The position numbers were made by a program, and so were the translations under genes. This document shows positions 23,303-30,824 of a DNA stretch of 32,158 nt, in pieces. Location of the stretch: the NCBI GenBank assembly GCA_017993055.1, contig JAGONM010000038.1, positions 1 to 32,158 of the forward strand. Reading direction: 5' to 3'. The stretch comes from Armatimonadota bacterium. Its GTDB lineage: Bacteria > Armatimonadota > UBA5829 > DTJY01. Every line of letters begins with the position of its first letter. The stretch's first letter is position 1. The notes under the pieces were generated by a model. The model searched no databases. It saw only the letters and a program-made list of their open reading frames with translations, and was not told where the DNA came from.

Positions 23303-23797
23303 ATGATGGGAATACCGCATGTCCTGGCAGGCGCGGCTGTCGCATGCGCAGTGAAGCGGCCCGTGCTCGCCGTCCCTGCGGCCCTTGCTAGCCACCTCGT
23401 CCTTGACTACCTGCCGCACCTGGATGCGCACGGGATCTACGGGCAGGCGTCGGGTGGCTGGACAGGGGCTGAGTTGACCATGGGGCTTGCAGACTTAGCG
23501 GTTGCCGTCGCGCTTATCATCCGGCTTGTACAGCGACGGAACGACTGGAGGCTCGTGATCCTGGGGGCGGTCTGCGGAGTGATGATTGACCTCGCGTGCA
23601 ACATGCCTCCGTGTCGCGAGTGGATGCAGTCTATGCCGGTGACCGCCTCATTCGCGGCGTTCCACCACAATATTCAGCACAACGTTCCGTGCGAGCAGTG
23701 GCCACTCGGCTTCAGCACTCAGAGCGTGGCAGTCCTGGTAGCGCTGGTTCTACTGTTGCGTTACCAGCCTGAGAAGAAGGCATCACGATGCGAGTAG
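23303..23797 (+). CDS. Small membrane protein, YdjM/DUF457-like
   Basis: A 164-residue protein with about four hydrophobic segments. The N-terminus MGIPHVLAGAAVACAVKRP and the SHLVLDYLPHLDAHG segment place histidines and aspartates as in the putative membrane-bound metal-dependent hydrolases of the YdjM/DUF457 group. A second His cluster, FHHNIQHN, lies near residue 120. Function is unproven and the assignment is tentative. GAGGAACGC precedes the tandem ATG codons. Its end overlaps the glycosyltransferase start by 10 bases, so it is part of the lipid operon. Confidence 0.65.
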   Translation: MMGIPHVLAGAAVACAVKRPVLAVPAALASHLVLDYLPHLDAHGIYGQASGGWTGAELTMGLADLAVAVALIIRLVQRRNDWRLVILGAVCGVMIDLACNMPPCREWMQSMPVTASFAAFHHNIQHNVPCEQWPLGFSTQSVAVLVALVLLLRYQPEKKASRCE

Positions 23798-24933
23798 CCT
23801 TCTTCACTGAGGGATATGATCCCTTCACCAACGGCGCGATCGTGCTCGTGAAGCAGTACAGGCAGCAGTTGGAAGACCTCGGGCATGAGGTGGTGGTTTT
23901 CGCCCCCGAGCACCCCGAGTTTCGGGATGACGACGACCACGTGGTCAGGCTTCCGAGTATAGCGTGGTCCAGGCAGGCCTATCCGTCCCTGCGGCCGTTC
24001 TCCGGGCTGGGGCGGCAGTTCGACAGGTGGCGTTTCGACTTGATCCACAGCCACCATCCGTTCTCGATGGGTCTTGCGGCGGAACGGCTGGCCCGGCGCA
24101 GTCAAATCCCACTAGTGCACACATTCCACACGATGCTTCCGGACTTCGCGTGTTACGCACCGGTCGCCCGTACACTGATCGGACGCGCCCTTACATCTGT
24201 AGTCCGCCGGCACTGTGCGCACACCCGGTGCGTTACGGTGACGAACTACCTGATGCGTGACTGGCTCGTTGAGAGGGGAGTCCGAACGCCTATAGCGATC
24301 GTGCCGCCGGCTGTGTGCTTACCGAGACCGGAGCCCGGCGCTCGCTGGCGCATTCGAGCCGGCCTTGGAGTGAAAGGTGACACGGTTGTGCTCCTCTACG
24401 TGGGCCGGCTGGCGCCGGAGAAGAACCTGGACTTCCTGCTCCGGTCGGTGGCACGGTTGGACAGACGCCGCGACTGGCGCCTTGTGCTGGTCGGCCCGGG
24501 GCCTGAGGGGCCGCATCTTCGGGACCTGTCGTCTCTGCTCGGACTGGCCGATCGTGTTACGCTGACAGGTGGGGTGGCGCATTCAGCGGTGCAGGACTAC
24601 AACTCGGCGGGCGACATCTCTGTCCTCTCATCACTCAGCGAAACCTTCGGGCTGGTGATCCTGGAGGCGATGAGCGTGGGGCTGCCGTGCATAGCTGTGG
24701 GCATAAATGGGCCGCTGGCCGTCGTGGAGAACGGTACCACCGGAATCCTTACTCTTCCCGACGAGCAGTCGTTCGCCGCGGCTGTGGAGTCGCTGATCCG
24801 CGACCGGAATCTGAGGCAGACCATGGGACGTGCGAGCAAGAACGCAAGCCTCTGGTATTCGACCGAGCGTGCCAGTGCCCGACTGATTGACGCCTACCGG
24901 CTGGCGCTGCCGCCGGGCATGAAACTGACCTAG
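23788..24933 (+). CDS. GT4-family glycosyltransferase
   Basis: A 381-residue GT-B glycosyltransferase. The N-terminal acceptor domain has VAFFTEGYDPFTNGAIVLVK, HSHHPFSMG and HTFHTMLPDF. The C-terminal nucleotide-sugar domain has LYVGRLAPEKNLDFLL and the EX7E signature region SLSETFGLVILEAMSVGLP. The pattern resembles diacylglycerol glucosyltransferases and PimB-like mannosyltransferases. With PlsY in the same operon, a glycolipid product is plausible but not shown. It overlaps the preceding gene by 10 bases, and no TM helix was seen, suggesting a peripheral membrane enzyme. It ends the operon. Confidence 0.9.
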   Translation: MRVAFFTEGYDPFTNGAIVLVKQYRQQLEDLGHEVVVFAPEHPEFRDDDDHVVRLPSIAWSRQAYPSLRPFSGLGRQFDRWRFDLIHSHHPFSMGLAAERLARRSQIPLVHTFHTMLPDFACYAPVARTLIGRALTSVVRRHCAHTRCVTVTNYLMRDWLVERGVRTPIAIVPPAVCLPRPEPGARWRIRAGLGVKGDTVVLLYVGRLAPEKNLDFLLRSVARLDRRRDWRLVLVGPGPEGPHLRDLSSLLGLADRVTLTGGVAHSAVQDYNSAGDISVLSSLSETFGLVILEAMSVGLPCIAVGINGPLAVVENGTTGILTLPDEQSFAAAVESLIRDRNLRQTMGRASKNASLWYSTERASARLIDAYRLALPPGMKLT

Positions 24934-25051
24934 CCCCCGAGATCCGGTCCCGTGCTTACGCCGGAACGAACCTGGAACCAGTAATGAGGGGACATGTCGG
25001 TATAGGCTGCTTCATTGGCCGGCTGTCGTGGCTTGCCACTATCCGAGCAGA

Positions 25052-25091
25052 CCCCCTCGGCGCTTCGCGCCGGTTCCGCTTGTCAAGGGGG
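25052..25091. repeat. Nested palindromic repeat after the glycosyltransferase gene
   Basis: CCCCCT (25052-25057) is inverted as AGGGGG (25086-25091), and inside it CGGCGC (25058-25063) pairs with GCGCCG (25067-25072) around TTC. Such G+C-rich nested palindromes between convergent genes resemble dispersed intergenic repeats. It lies between two converging transcripts and may help end both. Only one copy is visible. Confidence 0.5.
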
Positions 25092-25095
25092 ACAG

Positions 25096-28000
25096 CTACT
25101 TCAGCAGTGACACCGAGAACTCGCTTTTGACATGATCGCCTTTCCGGAGCACGACCTGGCCCATGCGGCACTGATTGAGGATATGGAGCTTGGCCCCTCC
25201 GTCCATGAGCGCCGGGCGAACGTGGGCATCCTTGTCGGCATCAACACGGATCCCGGAGCCGGTCGGAGACACGAGCGACGCCTCGTAGATGTTGAACTTG
25301 ATCGAGCGGAAGTCGGCCGTCCCCATCTCGGTCTCGTCGAGCGACCAGGGCCATGCAGGCTCCTCGTTCCAGACTTCCTTGCCCCACCTTGGATCGCGGT
25401 GCGCCTTCGCCGAGCCCTCGGTCCGGCTGATGCTGGCCTCGGGGAAGATGCCCCACTCCGACCAGCGACTCCACTTGACCTCATCGCACTCGGGCTTGAG
25501 CAGGAACTCGATGCCCGCCTCGCGGGTATTCATCTCCTCTCCGGAGTAGGTGTAGTCATACGAGACCCTTCCGACTCCCTTGCCGTCGATCAGCCAGGTG
25601 ACCGATCCGGCGAAGTCCTGATAGTGATCGCGGATCGTCACCTTCAGGCCCTCAGGCGCTTCCTGCACATCGACTCCTTCGACGACACGAGTAGCGGCGT
25701 CGGGAAGATCAGCGTAGGGCTGAGCGTTCGGTCCGGCCAGGTCGCCGAAGTCGTAGCGGGTGACGTGGACCGCCGGGAACTTCATCAGCGCCGACGCGCC
25801 CTTCAGTTCGCCGGATGTCTTGTCGAGTGAGAGCGAGTAACCCTCGCCCTCGACGGAGACGGCCCTGCCGTCATCCTGCCATTTCGGAGCGCCGGACGGG
25901 ACGGGAATCGCGTGAGACTCTCCTTTGCCCAGGGCCGCCTGGAACGCGCCGATCAGGTCACCACGGCGATCGAACGCGCGGATGGTGAGCTTCTCGCCTT
26001 CCTGCGTGCCCTTGGGGATCGGAATCTCGATCGCGCCCTTCGAGGCGGGCGCGATGCTGACCGGGACCACGCCCTTGTTCCGGCCGATCTCCCACTCGAA
26101 CCGGAGAACATCGAGGTTCGTGAACGAGTAGCGGTTCTCGACCGGAATCGTGACGGATTCCTGACCGGGTGTGAACTCGACCCGCCGCTCGGGAAACCAG
26201 ACCGGGCTGAAGATCAACTTCGCGAGCCACCACTCGGGCTTCGGGCGCCGCCACCCGTCTATCAGACCCCAGAAGCCGTGGACCCAGGCGTAGCCGGCGT
26301 GCTTGCCGCCCTCTAGATAGAACGGTTCGTCAATGAGAGCCCAGATCGCGCCGCCGATCACGCGGTCGGAGTCGTAGATGCTCGACCAGACGCCGGGCCG
26401 GGCGCCGGGCTTCAGGAACGGCATGTCGTAGCTTGCGGAGCAGGCCTTCGCGAAGTCGGATGTCGGATCGCTGTGGCCCATGCCCCAGAGCTCGCGGAGG
26501 CCGGGGTTGATCATGACGTCGGTCTGCTCGTGGCAGACGGGGAAGAAGTACTCGCCGAGGAAGAGCGGGCGCGGATCATCCGGTAGCAGTGCGTCGTAGG
26601 GTTGCCCCGGATAGTGAAGGTTGGCGATGTCGCAGACCTCCGAGTCCTTCTCGCGCGAGAAGGGATGGTTGAACGTCGTCGGCCTTGTGGGATCGAGTTC
26701 CTGCACCATAGCGTTCGACTCGGCGAACGCATCACTGAAGTGCGACTCGTTGGCAATGGACCAGACGATCACGCTGGGATGAGCGCCGCAGAAGTCCACC
26801 ATGGCGGAGGTGGGCGTAAGGATCTCCTTGACGTCGGCCAGTCCCTCGGCGGGCTGCACCCAGCAGAACGGGGCCTCGACCTCGACGTAGACGCCGAGTT
26901 CGTCGCAGTCGTCTAGCAGTTCCTGAGTCGGCGGATAGTGGGAAGTGCGCAGGTAGTTTAGGTTCGCGCTCCTGAGCAGCCGGACGTCCTCCCAGGCATG
27001 CCGCATCGTGTCCGCGCGGCCGGTCAGCGGGTCGTGCTCATGATGGCACGCGCCCGCGAGCTTGACCCGCACGCCGTTGACGTAGAGCTGCCTGCCCCTG
27101 ATCTCGACCTCGCGGAAGCCGATGTTCCGCTCGATCCGCTCCAGGAGCTTGCCGTCCTGCTTCAGCTCCAGGGTGAGCCGGTAGAGGTTGGGCTGCTCGG
27201 CGTTCCATTTCAGCGGGTCCGAGACGCGAGCGACGCACTCGGACGCGCCCTCGCCGAGCTTCCACTTCGACTGAGATAGCTCGACAGGCTTTCCCCCGGC
27301 ATCGTTCAGAGACAAGATCAGTTCCGAGTTCCGCGGGTTCTCGACAGTCAGTCCGACGCGCAGGTCGGCATCGCGGTAGTCCTTGTCCAGGTCGGTGCTG
27401 ATGCGCATCTCGCTGATGTGCGTTTTCGGGAGCGCGTAGAGCCTCACGGAGCGATCTATCCCGCCGAGGCTGTGGAACGCGTAGCCCGATGAGTACGACA
27501 GTCTCTCGGAGGTGGTCGCCACGGTCATGGTCAGGCCGAGGCGGTTCGTCTCGCCGACTCTCGCCGCGTCGGTGATCTCCATCTCCACGGGAGTAAAGAC
27601 GTTCTCGCTGTATCCGAGATCCTTGCCGTTGAGCTTGTAGTGCGTTCCCGCATGGACGGCGTCGAATCGGAGGAAGATGCGGTATCCCGCCCACTCCTTC
27701 GGGACGGTGAACTCATGGGCGACGGCGACCGTCTTCGCCTGCGGTATGTCGTAACCCTGCTGGAGCCACTGGCCGGGCACCTTGAAGTCGCCCCACTTGC
27801 CGTCGCCCGGGTTGACCTTCCAGACGCCGTCGAGAAGCATCACGTTGCTCTCGAGGTTGGCGGTCTGCGCGGGGATCGGTCGGTATCGGACCGGATCGAA
27901 GAACAGGGTATCCGCTTTCACCATCGTGCTGATCTCCTTGCCGTCATGGGATGCCGTGATCGTGACATCTCCGCGCCCGAGCGCCTCGACGGCCTTGCGG

Positions 28001-28674
28001 TCGAAGATGAAGCCACCCTTCGAATCGGTTGCGGCGGTGAGCTGCTTCCCGGAACGAGAGACGCTCACCTGTACGCCAGGGAGGTTGTCGTAGGCCAAAT
28101 CGTAGACTCGGCCCGAGAGCGCCGAACGGAGCCCGGATACCTCGCCGAGGCGCATGGGAACCGGCGGAGGCGCGCTCGCCCAGATCTCGATGACGGAGCA
28201 GGTGGCGTTGACCTCGCCGTGGATCTTCAGCTCGAGCTTCATCCTGCCGTCCTGAGTGACCTCTTTCGGGAGCCGCATGATCAGCCGCTCGGCCTTCGCC
28301 TTCGGGAGCGCATAAGGCTCGTGGAGCCGGACGCCGTCCGCCCAGAGGCTCTGGACGCGGTTGTAGACGTGGTCGCTCGCGTAGGTCACGGCAACGACGT
28401 AATCGAGAGTCGGATCCAGATCGTCATAGACCGCATTGACCTGCTTGTAGCTGAACACCGCCGAACGCGACTTCAGGTCGGCGTCGGTGTCGCTGGTCTG
28501 GAACGTCCAGACGTAGCTGTCGGTCATGTCCACGTGCGGCTGGCGCGCCAGGACGCCGCAGTCGTCGTAGTAGTAGAGGTGGTAGCCCTCAGGCACGGAA
28601 GCGATGGTGTAAGGCATCGGACCTCCCATGACGCCGGAAGCGATGAGGATCAAGAGAGCCAGTGAGTAGATCAT
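25096..28674 (-). CDS. Secreted glycoside hydrolase family 2 enzyme
   Basis: A 1192-residue exported enzyme of the beta-galactosidase/glucuronidase type. Residues 1-18 are a signal peptide. The N-terminal 270 residues hold beta-sandwich modules not usual in GH2. Then follow the sugar-binding domain (about 285-430, GQWLQQGYDIPQ), the immunoglobulin-like domain and the TIM barrel (about 550-830). The acid/base is Glu643 in SIANESH and the nucleophile is Glu708 in FLGEYFFP. RTSHYPPTQELLDDCDELG is a GH2 hallmark. The C-terminal 360 residues resemble the beta-domains of large beta-galactosidases. Substrate specificity is unknown. The ATG lacks a ribosome binding site and lies about three bases from the predicted transcript start. 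Confidence 0.92.
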   Translation of the reverse strand: MIYSLALLILIASGVMGGPMPYTIASVPEGYHLYYYDDCGVLARQPHVDMTDSYVWTFQTSDTDADLKSRSAVFSYKQVNAVYDDLDPTLDYVVAVTYASDHVYNRVQSLWADGVRLHEPYALPKAKAERLIMRLPKEVTQDGRMKLELKIHGEVNATCSVIEIWASAPPPVPMRLGEVSGLRSALSGRVYDLAYDNLPGVQVSVSRSGKQLTAATDSKGGFIFDRKAVEALGRGDVTITASHDGKEISTMVKADTLFFDPVRYRPIPAQTANLESNVMLLDGVWKVNPGDGKWGDFKVPGQWLQQGYDIPQAKTVAVAHEFTVPKEWAGYRIFLRFDAVHAGTHYKLNGKDLGYSENVFTPVEMEITDAARVGETNRLGLTMTVATTSERLSYSSGYAFHSLGGIDRSVRLYALPKTHISEMRISTDLDKDYRDADLRVGLTVENPRNSELILSLNDAGGKPVELSQSKWKLGEGASECVARVSDPLKWNAEQPNLYRLTLELKQDGKLLERIERNIGFREVEIRGRQLYVNGVRVKLAGACHHEHDPLTGRADTMRHAWEDVRLLRSANLNYLRTSHYPPTQELLDDCDELGVYVEVEAPFCWVQPAEGLADVKEILTPTSAMVDFCGAHPSVIVWSIANESHFSDAFAESNAMVQELDPTRPTTFNHPFSREKDSEVCDIANLHYPGQPYDALLPDDPRPLFLGEYFFPVCHEQTDVMINPGLRELWGMGHSDPTSDFAKACSASYDMPFLKPGARPGVWSSIYDSDRVIGGAIWALIDEPFYLEGGKHAGYAWVHGFWGLIDGWRRPKPEWWLAKLIFSPVWFPERRVEFTPGQESVTIPVENRYSFTNLDVLRFEWEIGRNKGVVPVSIAPASKGAIEIPIPKGTQEGEKLTIRAFDRRGDLIGAFQAALGKGESHAIPVPSGAPKWQDDGRAVSVEGEGYSLSLDKTSGELKGASALMKFPAVHVTRYDFGDLAGPNAQPYADLPDAATRVVEGVDVQEAPEGLKVTIRDHYQDFAGSVTWLIDGKGVGRVSYDYTYSGEEMNTREAGIEFLLKPECDEVKWSRWSEWGIFPEASISRTEGSAKAHRDPRWGKEVWNEEPAWPWSLDETEMGTADFRSIKFNIYEASLVSPTGSGIRVDADKDAHVRPALMDGGAKLHILNQCRMGQVVLRKGDHVKSEFSVSLLK

Positions 28675-28683
28675 CTTGCGGCA

Positions 28684-28712
28684 ACCTTATCACAGCCCGG
28701 AACGATGGTCAA
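28684..28712 (-). promoter_or_regulatory. Promoter of the GH2 gene
   Basis: TTGACC (28712-28707) and TAAGGT (28689-28684) are separated by 17 bases on the minus strand. The -35 box is strong; the -10 box is weak, though GATAAG two bases upstream is an alternative with a preceding TGT. The start would be near 28677, giving an almost leaderless mRNA for the ATG at 28674. Confidence 0.5.
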
Positions 28713-28719
28713 CCGCCCG

Positions 28720-28728
28720 TGGTATAAT
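28720..28728 (+). promoter_or_regulatory. Extended -10 promoter of the GHL10-like gene
   Basis: TGGTATAAT is a perfect TGn-TATAAT element. The expected start is about 28735, on the ATG at 28734, and no ribosome binding site precedes that ATG, so the mRNA is probably leaderless. It lies back to back with the GH2 promoter within 59 bases. Confidence 0.65.
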
Positions 28729-28733
28729 ACGGC

Positions 28734-30800
28734 ATGCGCGCGGTTCTCATACTCGCCTTGACTCTCACATGCGCCCTTGCGGCGACCGGTGCGGAAAGGA
28801 GCGCCGCGATGCGGCTCGATCCCATCACCCGATGCTTCCATATTTCCTACAAGGTGCCCGGAGACGCGCCGGATGAGATCGCCGTGCGCTGCTCCTGGTC
28901 ACCGAGCGGCCGGGATGACTGGCGGCCGGCTAGAGTGAAACCGCTCCTCTCGGATACCGGCTACGTCCTCGCGACCGACGAGGACCGGGCTCAATGGGCC
29001 GAGGGATCGGTCACCGAGCGGCGGGCCGGGGGACTGACCCGTACGGTCATCTTCGACCCCTACCCCGAGGCGCAGGAGAACGGACGCGTGGATGCCGATT
29101 TCCGCATAGAGATCGGCACGTCCGACACCCAGACCGTGCATCTCACGGCGGACAACTCAGACGTCGTCTACATCGAGGACTGGTCGAAGGTCCTGCAGCA
29201 GGACGCCTTCTCCGAGGGCAAATGGCAGTTCGATGGGAATACGCTCTCCGGCGAGGCGGGAACCGACCTCCCTCAACTGACATATCCGCTCGATCTGAAG
29301 GGCCGATACGCGGTTTTCGTCGAGGGATCGGTCGGTCTGCGGCTCACCGGCGACGAGCGCACCGAGTACCTCTCGTCGGCGCACGGAGAGATCCTCTGGC
29401 GATGGACGCGCATGGACCGCCGGCATTTGGTCCTCAAGCAGCGGCAAATCTACTCGGGCCCGGCGGATGCTCACATCAACTACGTGAAACTCGTGCCTCT
29501 CACCGACGATCTGGCGAGGGAGTTGAACCATCGGTACTCGGGCGAACATGACAGGATGGTGGCGGCTTACTTCGAGCCGTACTCGTGGGCGTTCAACGAG
29601 GACATCCACGACACGCTGCAGCATCGGGAGCCGCTCACCGCGTTCAAGGAAGCGGCGGTCGATCTTCTCGACCCGCAGATCGGCCGCTTCGGCGCGAAGG
29701 TCGTCTACGAGTCACGTCTCACGGATCAGCTTCTCTACGGCACGATCGGCGACCCGATCGACGGCAAGGTGCCCGAGACCGGCAACGTGGGCCGGATGCA
29801 GCAGTACACGAATGCCCTCGAGGCCGAGTTGAAGTATGCCCGCGAACTCGGACTCGGCGTCCATGCGAACTTCGGCGCGACGAACTGCTATCCGGGCACT
29901 CCGCTCCAGGGCGACTTCTCCAAGCAACATCCCGAGTGGGTGAACGGCCACGCCCTGAGATATGACATCCCCGATGTGCGGAAGTACATCATCAGCCTGT
30001 TTCGGGAAGCGATCGAGATCGGAGCGCCGGGAATCTCCATGGACTTCTGCCGCTACCCCGAGGGGATAGACAAGGCGGAGACCTGCACGACGTTCCTCCG
30101 CGAGCTTCGGCAGGCCGTCGGACCGAAGCTGCCGATCCTGATCCGCTTTCCGGCGACCGGCGTGCGGCTGTGGGAGCGCTTCGACTACAGGGCCTGGGTG
30201 CGCGAGGGGCTCGTGGACTACCTCTGCCCGAGCACTATCCAGGGGCGGCACAACAACTTCGACATCGCGCCCTATGTGACTGCGGTCAAGGGGACGAAGT
30301 GCAAACTGCTCCCGGTCGTAGATGCGATCGGCTGGGGGCCGACCATGCCGGGTCCGTTCCTGTGGCGGGTGAAGCAGCTCTACGATGCGGGCGCGGACGG
30401 CATCTACATCTACCAGGCGGACGACCCGATCGTCTACGCGCCGCTCAACCGCAGATACGTGCGCATCGCCGGGAGCACCGACGCCCTCCGCCGCTGGTGG
30501 CACACAGACGAGCTTATACGCCCTGAGTGCAGCAAGGGGATCTATATCACGCGGCCGATGAGGGGAGAAGCGTACAGTCCATGGGAGCGCCTCCGCGTCT
30601 GGCTGGAGGGAATCCCACAGGGCGAAGTGGAAATGTACCTGGATGGCAAGCTGATCAACCGCTACGAAAAGCCGCCCTACACCCTCGGCACTGAGGACTA
30701 TGACTCGGACAAGCTGATCTCGCCCGGCGAGCACACGCTCCGCATCCGCGCGCGTGATGGGGACGGTTGGCTGGAGGAGACGTTCGCCATCAGGGGATAG
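28734..30800 (+). CDS. Secreted GHL10-like (family 10-like) glycoside hydrolase
   Basis: A 688-residue protein with a signal peptide (1-20, AVLILALTLTCALAATGA). Residues 25-260 are beta-rich and may bind carbohydrate. Residues 275-590 look like a TIM barrel of the GHL10/DUF187 type: ELKYARELGLGVHANF, then GAPGISMDFCRYPEG with the probable catalytic Asp, then VDYLCPSTIQGRHN and GADGIYIYQADDP. Residues 600-688 form a C-terminal beta domain (VEMYLDGKLINRYEKPPY). The substrate is unknown. It reads divergently from the GH2 gene and is followed after 24 bases by the GH106-like gene, so the latter two form an operon. Confidence 0.8.
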   Translation: MRAVLILALTLTCALAATGAERSAAMRLDPITRCFHISYKVPGDAPDEIAVRCSWSPSGRDDWRPARVKPLLSDTGYVLATDEDRAQWAEGSVTERRAGGLTRTVIFDPYPEAQENGRVDADFRIEIGTSDTQTVHLTADNSDVVYIEDWSKVLQQDAFSEGKWQFDGNTLSGEAGTDLPQLTYPLDLKGRYAVFVEGSVGLRLTGDERTEYLSSAHGEILWRWTRMDRRHLVLKQRQIYSGPADAHINYVKLVPLTDDLARELNHRYSGEHDRMVAAYFEPYSWAFNEDIHDTLQHREPLTAFKEAAVDLLDPQIGRFGAKVVYESRLTDQLLYGTIGDPIDGKVPETGNVGRMQQYTNALEAELKYARELGLGVHANFGATNCYPGTPLQGDFSKQHPEWVNGHALRYDIPDVRKYIISLFREAIEIGAPGISMDFCRYPEGIDKAETCTTFLRELRQAVGPKLPILIRFPATGVRLWERFDYRAWVREGLVDYLCPSTIQGRHNNFDIAPYVTAVKGTKCKLLPVVDAIGWGPTMPGPFLWRVKQLYDAGADGIYIYQADDPIVYAPLNRRYVRIAGSTDALRRWWHTDELIRPECSKGIYITRPMRGEAYSPWERLRVWLEGIPQGEVEMYLDGKLINRYEKPPYTLGTEDYDSDKLISPGEHTLRIRARDGDGWLEETFAIRG

Positions 30801-30824
30801 GTGCGGCACTCCAAGGAGACAATG

